NCBI RefSeq assembly: GCF_025362435.1
Contig: NZ_JANYGL010000076.1
Span: 1 to 42,214, forward strand
DNA from: Polymorphobacter sp.
GTDB taxonomy: Bacteria > Pseudomonadota > Alphaproteobacteria > Sphingomonadales > Sphingomonadaceae
Direction of reading: 5' to 3'
DNA length: 42,214 nt
The position numbers and the translations under genes were made by a program. The notes under the pieces are model-generated. The model had not been told where the DNA came from and did no database searches. It was given only the letters and a program-made list of their open reading frames with translations. Below, one piece after another: positions 9,947-17,065 of this stretch (its first letter is position 1; each line of letters begins with the position of its first letter).

Positions 9947-10732
9947 CTAACCCCGGGCGAGACTGTCGACCTGGCCCATGATCTGGTTGAGCGGCGACAC
10001 GCCCTCGGTTGGCGCGTCGAGACGACGCGACGGCAGCAGGCCCTCGTTGAGGATGATCTCGAGCGCCGCGCGCCCGCGAGCAACCCGGCTCTTTATCGTG
10101 CCGACCGCGCAGTTGCAGATCGAAGCCGCTTCCTCATAGGCAAACCCACCCGCACCGACGAGGATCAGCGCCTCGCGCTGCGCCTGTGGCAACTGGAGCA
10201 GGCCGCGCTGAAGATCGGACAAATCGATCTGGCGATCCTGCCCGGCAGGCATCGCCAGCAACCGGTCGGCGGTGAAGTCGTCCCATTCGCCCTTGAAGCG
10301 CGCGCGGCGCATCTGGCTGAGGAACAGGTTGCGCAGGATGATGAAGGTCCAGGCGCGCATGTTCGTCCCGGCCTGGAAGCGGTCGCGCGCCGCCCACGCC
10401 TTGAGTAGCGTCTCCTGAACGAGATCGTCGGCGAGGTCGCGGCTGCCCGACAGCGAGCGCCCGAAGGCACGCAAATGGGGAATGACCTGCGCCAGCTGGG
10501 TCTTGAAATCGCCATCCGACAGCGCCTCGGGACGGACATAGACTGCCTTTTCCTCGCCCTCGCCGAGCTTGGCCAGCAGGTCGGCGAACATCGGCGGCAG
10601 TTCGGCATCGGCAGCGTCGGCGAAAGCCGTCCGCAGATACGAACCGATGTCGCGAACCGCCTCGGAATGCGTGGCAGCCGCAACAGGCTTCGCGCGCGTC
10701 GCATTGCGCGCCTTGCCGGCAACATAGGTCAT
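9947..10732 (-). CDS. ecfG: EcfG-type stress sigma factor with fused N-terminal NepR-like domain
   Basis: A 261-residue protein in two parts. Residues 76-261 are an EcfG sigma factor: region 2 has ADDLVQETLLKAW and RAWTFIILRNLF (about 101-137), and region 4 has LPQAQREALILVGAGGFAYE and GTIKSRVARGRAAL (about 181-224). EcfG directs RNA polymerase to general stress response genes. Residues 29-58 match the NepR anti-sigma core, starting IGSYLR and ending FADLLAKLG, and agree with the stand-alone NepR at 11882 at 17 of 29 positions. The linker (59-75) contains no ATG, GTG or TTG codon, so one fused polypeptide is expected. ATG at 10732 is chosen because GGAG lies eight bases upstream. The gene is 37 bases downstream of the 50-residue membrane protein gene and probably belongs to the phyR transcript. 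Confidence 0.9.
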   Translation of the reverse strand: MTYVAGKARNATRAKPVAAATHSEAVRDIGSYLRTAFADAADAELPPMFADLLAKLGEGEEKAVYVRPEALSDGDFKTQLAQVIPHLRAFGRSLSGSRDLADDLVQETLLKAWAARDRFQAGTNMRAWTFIILRNLFLSQMRRARFKGEWDDFTADRLLAMPAGQDRQIDLSDLQRGLLQLPQAQREALILVGAGGFAYEEAASICNCAVGTIKSRVARGRAALEIILNEGLLPSRRLDAPTEGVSPLNQIMGQVDSLARG

Positions 10733-10769
10733 GACGGGTCTCCGGATCGCGCGCGAATTTGTTTCGCTA

Positions 10770-10922
10770 TCAGCGATAGATGAGCAACAGTGCAGCAAAT
10801 GCAATAACCACGACCACCAGCGAGATGATCAAGACGTTGCGGTTGGCGACTGTCTTCGATCCGGCGCGGGTCTCGGTCGTGGTTTGGACGATGGGTTCGT
10901 CGGGGTTCTGCTTGGGGTCCAT
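10770..10922 (-). CDS. 50-residue single-span membrane protein in the stress locus
   Basis: A short gene between phyR and the sigma factor gene. The 50-residue product has a polar N-terminal half beginning MDPKQNPDEPIVQ and one strongly hydrophobic segment, residues 30-49 (VLIISLVVVVIAFAALLLIY), ending in Arg and the TGA stop. This is the pattern of a single-pass protein with its charged N terminus in the cytoplasm. AAGGAA, overlapping the phyR stop region, is a properly placed ribosome binding site. It starts 11 bases after the phyR stop and ends 37 bases before the sigma factor start. I do not recognise a family. Its position suggests a link to stress signalling, but the sequence shows no more than a small membrane protein. 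Confidence 0.65.
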   Translation of the reverse strand: MDPKQNPDEPIVQTTTETRAGSKTVANRNVLIISLVVVVIAFAALLLIYR

Positions 10923-10933
10923 CACGCGCTTCC

Positions 10934-11731
10934 TTAAGACGTAAAGCTTGCGGTCGAGTTGAAAAACAGCGCCTGGGCGATCGCCGCCTTCACCGTCGAG
11001 CGCTGGAACGGCTTGGTGATGAGGAAGGTCGGTTCGGGGCGCTCACCGGTCAGCAGGCGCTCGGGGAAGGCGGTGATGAAGATCACCGGCACGCTGAATT
11101 CGGCAAGGATGTCCTTGACCGCGTCTATGCCCGAACTCGCGTCGGCAAGCTGGATGTCGGCGAGGACGAGGCCGGGCTTGGCCGACTTCGCCAGCGCGAC
11201 GGCTTCGTCGCGGGTGACCGCGACGCCGGTGACGTCGTGGCCGAGGTCATGGACGATCGATTCGAGATCCATCGCGATGATCGGCTCGTCTTCGATGATG
11301 AGGACGCGTGTCGCGGTCTGACGGTCGATCTCGGCGAGCGCCTCGGCGACGAGGCTGGCAACGTCGCTGGGCGTAGCGTCGATCAGATAGGCGGCATCGT
11401 CGTTGGTGAACCCCTCCATCGCAGTCAGCAGCAAGGCTTGGCGCGACAGCGGCGTGATCGCGGCGAGGCGGTCCTGCGCGACGCGCTCGAACGCGGCAGT
11501 GTTGGTCGGCTCGGGGGCGACATCGACGTTCGCCGTCGACCAGATCGCATGGAAGGTCTTGTAGAGGCCGAGCCGGGCGTCGACGTCGCGGGGAAAATCG
11601 CCGGGAGCGCTGACGATCGCCTCGAGGGCCGCGCGAACGAAGGCGTCACCGTGGCTCTGGCTTCCGGTCAAGGCGCGGGCATAACGGCGGAGATACGGCA
11701 GGTGTGGCGCAATTTCCGAAGCTAGCGACAT
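10934..11731 (-). CDS. phyR: Anti-anti-sigma response regulator PhyR
   Basis: PhyR is the switch of the alphaproteobacterial general stress response: when phosphorylated it binds NepR and so frees the EcfG sigma factor. The 265-residue protein has the standard order: an N-terminal sigma-like domain (about 1-135, with HLPYLRRYARALTGSQ and TPLSRQALLLTAMEGF) that mimics EcfG, then a C-terminal receiver domain (about 142-260). In the receiver the acidic pair is E147-D148, the phospho-acceptor is D192 (VLADIQLADASSG), the switch Thr is T220 in FITAFPERLLTGE, and K240 is the conserved lysine. All key residues are present. It is divergent from nepR across a 150-bp gap holding an EcfG-like promoter. 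Confidence 0.95.
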   Translation of the reverse strand: MSLASEIAPHLPYLRRYARALTGSQSHGDAFVRAALEAIVSAPGDFPRDVDARLGLYKTFHAIWSTANVDVAPEPTNTAAFERVAQDRLAAITPLSRQALLLTAMEGFTNDDAAYLIDATPSDVASLVAEALAEIDRQTATRVLIIEDEPIIAMDLESIVHDLGHDVTGVAVTRDEAVALAKSAKPGLVLADIQLADASSGIDAVKDILAEFSVPVIFITAFPERLLTGERPEPTFLITKPFQRSTVKAAIAQALFFNSTASFTS

Positions 11732-11800
11732 CTATAGGCCCTCATTGAAAACAGAATATTTCCGCGCGGATGAAATGTGCTTAGACGCTTGCACACCGAA

Positions 11801-11828
11801 CGAACAGATGGACCGCTTTTTTGTTTCC
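11801..11828. promoter_or_regulatory. Overlapping, bidirectional EcfG-type promoter element
   Basis: EcfG promoters in alphaproteobacteria have the form GGAAC-N16/17-CGTT. On the minus strand, GGAAAC (11828-11823) is followed by 16 bases and TGTT (11806-11803), about 70 bases before phyR. On the plus strand, CGAAC (11801-11805) is followed by 17 bases and GTT (11823-11825), pointing at nepR. The two readings use the same DNA because the consensus is roughly self-complementary. Each half deviates by about one base from consensus, so this is a candidate site only. Confidence 0.45.
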
Positions 11829-11881
11829 GGTTTGTAACGATTGTCGATACACGGTCCAAACTTGTTAGGGATCTGCTCATA

Positions 11882-12049
11882 GTGACGCCCGCAGTCCCAC
11901 ACCCCGAACCGGGTGCTCCGCACGACCGTCCCCATCCGGCGGCGGAACGTGCTGCGGCAATTGGGTCGCGGTTGCGACAAATTTTCGACGACGCTGCCGC
12001 CGAACCGATGCCCCAGGCGTTCGAGGACCTGTTGCGCAAACTAGGTTAG
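11882..12049 (+). CDS. nepR: Anti-sigma factor NepR
   Basis: A 55-residue protein whose second half is the NepR core: AAAIGSRLRQIFDDAAAEPM followed by QAFEDLLRKLG. NepR binds EcfG in unstressed cells and is taken away by phosphorylated PhyR. The two helices of the fold correspond to IGSRLRQIFDDAA and FEDLLRKL, joined by a proline turn (EPMP). The N-terminal 25 residues are proline- and histidine-rich and probably disordered. The GTG start at 11882 is chosen because AGGGA lies ten bases upstream; an open frame reaching to 11777 has no suitable site. It lies 17 bases before the kinase-like gene and shares its strand. A second NepR-like core is fused to the sigma factor at 9947. Confidence 0.88.
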   Translation: MTPAVPHPEPGAPHDRPHPAAERAAAIGSRLRQIFDDAAAEPMPQAFEDLLRKLG

Positions 12050-12066
12050 GTTTGGATGCCAGGAGC

Positions 12067-13116
12067 ATGACGGGTTCGGCGGGGAGAGTATTGGTACGCC
12101 AACTCCACGAATGGCCGCTGTCGGTGAAGGTGATCGTGGCTTTGACCGCGGCACTGCTGCCGCTTGGCGCCCTCGCGACGTTTGTCACGCTCTCGGCTTA
12201 TCGCGCCTTGCTGTTTCATTCCGGGGAAGTTTCGGCAAGCCGGTGGGTAGGCCTCGCGTTGCCGCTGTTGATGTGGCTCGCTGCGCTGCTGATCGGCTGG
12301 CTGGTTGCCGACCGACTTCTGGTTCAGCCCTTGACGCGAATGCGCGCCGCGGTGGAGCGCTATACCGCTGGCGAAACGACGATCCGGATTGGCCGGACCG
12401 ACTATCTGAGCGCCGAAATGACCGCTCTTGCGGCGGCGTTCGACCGGCTAGCGAACGACAGTGCGACCCATGACGCGGCGATGCGCGACGCGCTCGACGA
12501 ACAGAAAAGATTGACCCGCGAGGTTCATCATCGGGTCAAGAACAATCTCCAGATCGTCGCCAGCCTGTTGTCGTTGCAGGCGCGCGAAACGACGAGCAGC
12601 GAGGTCGGGCGCGCGTATTCGGCGATCCAAGCGCGGGTCGGCGCGCTCGCGCTCGTGCACCGCTGGATGTACGACGGCGACGCGGCGTACGGGGTCGACC
12701 TGCGCGCACTCGCGAACGACCTTTCGGCTGCACTCGAGCAGAATATCGCGGCGGTCGAGGGCGCCGCACCCCGGATCAAGGTCGACGTCGAGCGCGTCGT
12801 CGTCGCGCAGGACACTGCGGTGCCCGTAGCGTTCCTGATCACCGAACTGATTGCCCTCGCGGCGCGGCTCAGCGCACCGGAACCCGCCGAAGCGGTGATC
12901 GAGGCGCGCTCGCTCGCGAACGGCACCGCGACGCTATCGATCAAAGCTGCGATCTTCTGCGATGATGCGCTGCTCGACAAGGCAAAGCCTTCGGTCCGCA
13001 TCATCACCGGGATGGCCCGGCAGATGCGCGCGCCGCTGACCCATTATCCGGGCGACTGCAGCTATCGTATCGAGTTCGCCGTCCCGTCGCCTGTCGTTGC
13101 GAAGAGCGAAGGTTAA
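12067..13116 (+). CDS. HisKA_2 histidine kinase-like protein with degenerate ATPase domain (PhyP-like)
   Basis: A 349-residue membrane protein in the stress locus. Two membrane segments (about 22-45 and 62-82) enclose a very short external loop; a HAMP-like linker (83-135) leads to a HisKA_2 H-box, REVHHRVKNNLQIVASLLSLQ-like, with probable phospho-acceptor His155. The ATP-binding domain is poorly preserved: the N-box reads FLITELIALAARLS where active kinases have NELxxNAxKH, so both asparagines are missing, and no DxGxG motif follows. That suggests it cannot bind ATP normally. In Sphingomonas the phyR locus encodes PhyP, a kinase-like negative regulator of PhyR, which is the best analogy. ATG 12067 is given; TTG at 12052 is an alternative. 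Its stop overlaps that of ubiB. Confidence 0.8.
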   Translation: MTGSAGRVLVRQLHEWPLSVKVIVALTAALLPLGALATFVTLSAYRALLFHSGEVSASRWVGLALPLLMWLAALLIGWLVADRLLVQPLTRMRAAVERYTAGETTIRIGRTDYLSAEMTALAAAFDRLANDSATHDAAMRDALDEQKRLTREVHHRVKNNLQIVASLLSLQARETTSSEVGRAYSAIQARVGALALVHRWMYDGDAAYGVDLRALANDLSAALEQNIAAVEGAAPRIKVDVERVVVAQDTAVPVAFLITELIALAARLSAPEPAEAVIEARSLANGTATLSIKAAIFCDDALLDKAKPSVRIITGMARQMRAPLTHYPGDCSYRIEFAVPSPVVAKSEG

Positions 13117-14678
13117 AGAAACGCCTTCGCCGCGACGCCGATCGCGATTCCCGCTGCGAGCAACGGTGCCGCCAGCCACCAGCCGGGGAGCAGCCGCGCG
13201 CGGACCGCGATCTCGGACGGGGCCAGTTCGGGGAGGGGCGGTCCCGGGGGCGCGGCACCCTCGATCGGAACCCTGGCGACAAGCTGGCGGAATACGCGCG
13301 GCAATTGCGCCAGTGCGCGCATCCCGAGAACTAGAGCGTCCGCCCCGCGCGATAATGGCCCGAGTTCGCCCTTCATCCAGTCGCGAACGAAGGGCTCCGC
13401 CACCTCCCACATGTTGACGTCGGGATCGAGCGTCAACGCGACACCCTCGACCATCACCATCGTCTTCTGCAGCAGCAGGAGGTGCGGCTGGACCGCCATG
13501 TCGAAGCTGCGGGTGATCGCGAACAGCCCGTCGAGCAGGTTGGCGATTGAAATATCTCGCGCGGCCAGTCCGCGGATCGGCTCACCGACCGCGCGCAGGG
13601 CGGTGGCGAACTCGCCGATGTCGTGGTGCGCCGGGACATAGCCCGCCTCGAAGTGGATTTCAGCGACGCGACGGTAGTTGCCGGTGAGCAAGCCGTAGAG
13701 GATTTCGGCGAGATAGACCCGCGCGCGGCGGTCGAGCCGGCCCATGATGCCGAAGTCGATCACGCCAATTCGTGCCGGGTGCCCGCCGGAGCCGGGCAGG
13801 ATGAAAAGATTGCCCTGGTGCATGTCGGCGTGGAAGAAACCGTCGGCGATTGCCTGCCGCAGGAAGCTGCGGACCATCGTCCCGGCCAGCGCACGGCGGT
13901 CAACCTCGAGCGCGTCGACCGCCGCCCGATCGGACAGCTTGACCCCGTCCATCCAGTCGATCGTCAGCACGCGACGGGTCGTTCGCGCCCAGTCGATCGC
14001 GGGCACGACGAAATCGGGCTCGGCTGCCATCGCCGCCTTGAGCTCCGACGCCGACGCCGCCTCGCGGCGGAGGTCGAGCTCGGCCAAGGTCCATGCCTTG
14101 AAGCTGGCGATGATCGCGCGGGGGCGGAGCCGGCCGAACTCGCCGCCCTGCCGCTCGAGCCGGGCCGCCGCCCATTCGTAGGTGTCGATCGCGCGCGCGA
14201 CCTCGTTCTCGATGTCGGGGCGGAGGATCTTGACCGCAACGTCGCGCCCATCGCTCGTCACCGCGCGGTGGACCTGCGCGATCGATGCCGCCCCGACCGA
14301 GATCGGATTGATCGAGGTGAACAGGCTCGACCACGGCGCACCGAACTCGGCATCGAGCGTCTTCTCGACCCGCGCGAAAGCAACCGGGGGGAGGGCGTCC
14401 TGAAGCCGGGCGAGGTCGGCCGCCGCCGCCATGCCGATGAAATCGGGACGCGTCGCCAGCGCTTGCCCAAGCTTGATCGCCGCCGGTCCGAGCGCGGCGA
14501 ACGCCCCGGCGTAGTCGGGCACCTTGGGTGCGCCGGTGCCGATCCGCGCGATCCGCGCCACCCGGCGCAGCATCAGCGGTACGAGCGGGCTCGCCTCGAT
14601 CTCGCGCAGTGCGCCGTGGCTCGCCAGAATCCGCCCCCAGCGCAGCAACCGGCCTGCGTGGACGACGGCTGCGGTCAC
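13113..14678 (-). CDS. ubiB: Ubiquinone biosynthesis protein UbiB
   Basis: UbiB is an atypical kinase/ATPase of the ABC1/ADCK/COQ8 family required for ubiquinone synthesis. The 521-residue protein shows the family's KxGQ motif (AAIKLGQALATRPD, about residues 65-78), the alanine-rich nucleotide loop (SVGAASIAQVHRA), the ATP-binding lysine in VAVKILRPDIE, the catalytic-loop equivalent HADMHQGNLFIL, and the metal-binding VIDFGIMGRLD. The C terminus has one or two membrane segments (WWLAAPLLAAGIAIGVAAKAFL-like) that anchor it in the inner membrane. GTG start overlaps the ubiE stop (GTGA), so the two are translationally coupled. Its stop shares TTAA with the stop of the convergent kinase-like gene. 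Confidence 0.95.
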   Translation of the reverse strand: MTAAVVHAGRLLRWGRILASHGALREIEASPLVPLMLRRVARIARIGTGAPKVPDYAGAFAALGPAAIKLGQALATRPDFIGMAAAADLARLQDALPPVAFARVEKTLDAEFGAPWSSLFTSINPISVGAASIAQVHRAVTSDGRDVAVKILRPDIENEVARAIDTYEWAAARLERQGGEFGRLRPRAIIASFKAWTLAELDLRREAASASELKAAMAAEPDFVVPAIDWARTTRRVLTIDWMDGVKLSDRAAVDALEVDRRALAGTMVRSFLRQAIADGFFHADMHQGNLFILPGSGGHPARIGVIDFGIMGRLDRRARVYLAEILYGLLTGNYRRVAEIHFEAGYVPAHHDIGEFATALRAVGEPIRGLAARDISIANLLDGLFAITRSFDMAVQPHLLLLQKTMVMVEGVALTLDPDVNMWEVAEPFVRDWMKGELGPLSRGADALVLGMRALAQLPRVFRQLVARVPIEGAAPPGPPLPELAPSEIAVRARLLPGWWLAAPLLAAGIAIGVAAKAFL

Positions 14679-15406
14679 GCTTTCCAGCCGCTGTGGGTCG
14701 CGACCAGCCCGCCGAGGATGGGCCGCGTCGCGACGCGGGTGAACCCGGCGGCGGCGATCATCGCTGCGAACTCCGGCATCGGCGGGAAGCGACGGATGCT
14801 CTCGACGAGGTAGCGGTACGCTTCCTCGTCCTTGGCGACGTACTTGCCGATCTGCGGCACGACACGGTGCGAGTAGGCGTCATAAACCGCGCCGAACCCC
14901 GGCCATTCGGTCGTCGAGAATTCGAGGCAGAAAAAGCGTCCGCCGTATTTGAGGACGCGGTGCGCCGACCGTAGCGCGGCGGGAATGTCGGTGACGTTCC
15001 TGATGCCGAACGCGATCGTGTAAGCGTCGAAACGCGCGTCGGCGAAGCTCAGCGTCTCGGCGTTCTCCTCGCGCCACGTCAGCCCCTCGATGCCCCGCTT
15101 CTCGGCGCGCTCGCGCCCGACGTCGAGCATCGCTGGGTTGATGTCGGCGACGGTGACGCTCGCGCCCTTGGCCGCCAGCCGGAAGGCGATGTCGCCGGTG
15201 CCGCCTGCCATGTCGAGGATCGCCTCGCCGGCGCGCGGTTTGACCATGCGGACGAACTCGTCCTTCCAGCCGCGGTGAAGCCCGCCCGACATCAGGTCGT
15301 TCATGATGTCGTAGCGCTTCGCCACGCGCTCGAAGACACTGGTGACGCGCCGCGTCTTTTCGTGCGGGGTGACTTCCTGGAAGCCGTAGCTGACCGTTTC
15401 GCTCAT
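14675..15406 (-). CDS. ubiE: Ubiquinone/menaquinone biosynthesis C-methyltransferase UbiE
   Basis: A 243-residue SAM-dependent methyltransferase that adds the C-methyl group to the benzoquinone ring during ubiquinone synthesis. The N terminus has YGFQEVTPHEKTRRVTSVFERVAKRYDIMNDLMSGG-like residues (read as overlapping short motifs) typical of UbiE. The SAM motif I is ILDMAGGTGDIAFRLA (about residues 62-77), followed by FGIRNVTDIPAALRSAHRVL. The end, PEFAAMIAAAGF, is also typical. The frame is open to 15451 but ATG 15406 matches the family start. It is divergent from mutM, with 56 bases between starts, and is followed directly by ubiB, an arrangement widely conserved in alphaproteobacteria. Confidence 0.95.
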   Translation of the reverse strand: MSETVSYGFQEVTPHEKTRRVTSVFERVAKRYDIMNDLMSGGLHRGWKDEFVRMVKPRAGEAILDMAGGTGDIAFRLAAKGASVTVADINPAMLDVGRERAEKRGIEGLTWREENAETLSFADARFDAYTIAFGIRNVTDIPAALRSAHRVLKYGGRFFCLEFSTTEWPGFGAVYDAYSHRVVPQIGKYVAKDEEAYRYLVESIRRFPPMPEFAAMIAAAGFTRVATRPILGGLVATHSGWKA

Positions 15407-15462
15407 GGCCGCGTTCGTAGACGAGGGTTGGCAGCGCGGCAAACGCGCCATATGCCGCGTCG

Positions 15463-16278
15463 ATGCCCGAACTTCCCGAAGTCGAGACCGTCGTTCGCGG
15501 CCTGCGCCCGATCCTCGTCGGCCGGCGGCTGGCGCGAGTCGAGCTTCACCGCGACGGCCTGCGCCGCGCCTTCCCCGACGGGCTCGTCCAGCGGCTGACC
15601 GGGGCGGTCGTCACCGGCATCGAGCGCCGCGCCAAATACGGGCTGATTGCGACCGATCGCGACGATACATTGGTCTTCCACCTCGGCATGTCGGGGCGGA
15701 TGCGGCTCGATCCGGCGGAGATCGGCAAGCACGATCATGCCGTCTTCACCACCGGCGACGGGCAGGTCGTCGCGTTCAACGACGCACGACGCTTCGGCTC
15801 GCTCGACCTCGTGCCGACCGCCGACGTCGCCACGTATCCGGCGTTCGTCGCCCTCGGTCCCGAACCGCTCGGCCCGAGCCTGACCCCGGCGTATCTCAAG
15901 GCGGCGTTCGCCGGGCGGACCGCGCCGATCAAGCCGCTCCTCCTCGACCAGCGAATCGTCGCCGGTCTCGGCAACATCTATGCCTGCGAGGCGCTGTATA
16001 TCGCCGGGATCGACCCGCGGCGGGCGGCGGGCAGCGTCTCGCTGGCGAAGCTCAAGGCGCTCGTCCCGGCGATCCACGAGACCCTCGAATCATCGATCGC
16101 CGCCGGGGGATCGAGCCTGCGCGACCATGCCCAGGTCGACGGCACGCTCGGCTATTTCCAGAAGTCGTTCTGCGTCTATGGACGGGAGGGGGAGGCGTGT
16201 CCCGATGGGCGCGGCACTGTCGAGCGCATCGTCCAGGGCGGGCGTTCGACGTTCTTCTGCCGACTACGCCAGCGATAG
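15463..16278 (+). CDS. mutM: Formamidopyrimidine-DNA glycosylase, incomplete zinc finger
   Basis: MutM (Fpg) removes oxidised purines such as 8-oxoguanine and cuts the abasic site. The 271-residue protein begins PELPEVETVVRGLRP, with catalytic Pro2 and Glu3 exposed after Met removal; Lys58 in RRAKYGLI and the H2TH segment ALYIAGIDPRRAAGSVSLAKL with GLGNIYACEAL are present. The C-terminal finger retains QGGRSTFFC, including the Arg that contacts the phosphate, but two of the usual four zinc cysteines are replaced: the CxxC pairs read CPDG and CRLR. Zinc binding is therefore unlikely, although the beta-hairpin could still form. It is divergent from ubiE and lies upstream of rpsT. Confidence 0.94.
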   Translation: MPELPEVETVVRGLRPILVGRRLARVELHRDGLRRAFPDGLVQRLTGAVVTGIERRAKYGLIATDRDDTLVFHLGMSGRMRLDPAEIGKHDHAVFTTGDGQVVAFNDARRFGSLDLVPTADVATYPAFVALGPEPLGPSLTPAYLKAAFAGRTAPIKPLLLDQRIVAGLGNIYACEALYIAGIDPRRAAGSVSLAKLKALVPAIHETLESSIAAGGSSLRDHAQVDGTLGYFQKSFCVYGREGEACPDGRGTVERIVQGGRSTFFCRLRQR

Positions 16279-16291
16279 CTGCAGCGCTCGC

Positions 16292-16318
16292 TTGACCTTG
16301 GCGGCTCTCCCCTATAAC
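16292..16318 (+). promoter_or_regulatory. Candidate rpsT promoter
   Basis: TTGACC at 16292-16297 and TATAAC at 16313-16318 match sigma-70 hexamers well but are separated by only 15 bases, slightly short. They lie 62 bases before the rpsT start in a gap of about 100 bp. Confidence 0.45.
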
Positions 16319-16379
16319 AGGCGCACTCTCCCGGCGGGGCCGCTTTGCGCCTGCCGACCAGGATTTTGAAGGCAAGACC

Positions 16380-16643
16380 ATGGCGAATACCCCCCAGGCC
16401 GAAAAGCGCATCCGGCGCAACGATCGCCGCGCCGAGATCAACAAGGCGCGCGTCAGCCGCATCCGCACCTTCGTCAAGAAGGTCGAAGCCGCGATCGACG
16501 GCGGCACTGCCGATTCGGCCAAGGCTGCCCTGCTCGCGGCGCAGCCCGAGCTGATGCGCGGCGTCGCCAAGGGCGTGATGCACAAGAACACCGTTTCGCG
16601 GAAGATCTCGCGTCTCGCCAAGCGCGTCAAAGCACTCGGCTGA
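16380..16643 (+). CDS. rpsT: 30S ribosomal protein S20
   Basis: The 87-residue protein is S20, which binds 16S rRNA early in assembly of the small subunit. The start [20 protein letters not shown] and the second half with [20 protein letters not shown] are characteristic, as are the many basic residues on long helices. Its length equals that of the family. The gene has its own likely promoter and is followed by two strong hairpins, so it is probably transcribed alone. rpsT just before dnaA is a common arrangement in alphaproteobacteria. Confidence 0.97.
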   Translation: MANTPQAEKRIRRNDRRAEINKARVSRIRTFVKKVEAAIDGGTADSAKAALLAAQPELMRGVAKGVMHKNTVSRKISRLAKRVKALG

Positions 16644-16648
16644 TCGCC

Positions 16649-16668
16649 GCGGCGGGTTTTCCCGCCGC
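16649..16668 (+). terminator. Hairpin after rpsT (first)
   Basis: GCGGCGGG (16649-16656), a TTTT loop and CCCGCCGC (16661-16668) form a perfect 8-bp stem starting six bases after the rpsT stop. It lacks a T-tract of its own and may act with the second hairpin. Confidence 0.55.
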
Positions 16669-16684
16669 TGTCATATGACAATCG

Positions 16685-16715
16685 AGCCGCCCGAGTCGGG
16701 CGGCTTTGTTGTGTT
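16685..16715 (+). terminator. Rho-independent terminator after rpsT (second)
   Basis: AGCCGCCC (16685-16692), loop GAGTC and GGGCGGCT (16698-16705) form a perfect 8-bp stem followed by a T-rich run TTGTTGTGTTT. This is the classical layout and probably ends the rpsT transcript before the dnaA promoter region. Confidence 0.75.
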
Positions 16716-17065
16716 TGCGGGCAAGGACTTGTCCGTATTCGTACGACTCACCTGTCATGCGGGTGTCATCGTCCCGTCATTGAAAAACAGTCGTTTGGCC
16801 GCTGACGAGCCATTTCGGCGCGTTTCCGTGTCAACGGATTTATTAGCCGAGACGTGAATTTTGGACCCTTGATCGGGGTCGGCGGGGGTGGTTAGTGGCC
16901 CTTATCGGCAGTGACGCCGGGCGGGGGCTGTCCCAAAAATCAAGGGTGCGATTCGGGTCGCCGAGAGTGTGTAGGACCACATTTTCGGCGGGGGGCGAAG
17001 GCATGTCTGCAGCACACGAAGGCCGGCCGCAAATCGGGCACGGCGGGGAGGATGAGCGGAGCTAC
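16716..17065 (+). other. dnaA upstream region, no gene seen
   Basis: About 350 bases between the rpsT terminator and dnaA. It holds the likely dnaA promoter but no clear sigma-70 pair. There is no consensus DnaA box; the closest, TTATCGGCA near 16901, has two mismatches to TTATCCACA, so it does not look like an origin. A 9-base inverted repeat, ACCCTTGAT (16865-16873) and ATCAAGGGT (16939-16947), is separated by 65 bases and could be a protein-binding site. An open frame in phase with dnaA runs back to 16895, so the N-terminal start of dnaA may lie upstream. Confidence 0.5.

Noticed and set aside
10500-10560. A separate start for the sigma factor after the NepR-like segment
   Set aside because: No ATG, GTG or TTG lies in frame in the linker; only a CTG with a poor ribosome binding site is available. 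The fusion is therefore the simpler reading.
16895-16912. DnaA box and replication origin before dnaA
   Set aside because: The best match has two mismatches, there is no cluster and no AT-rich stretch.
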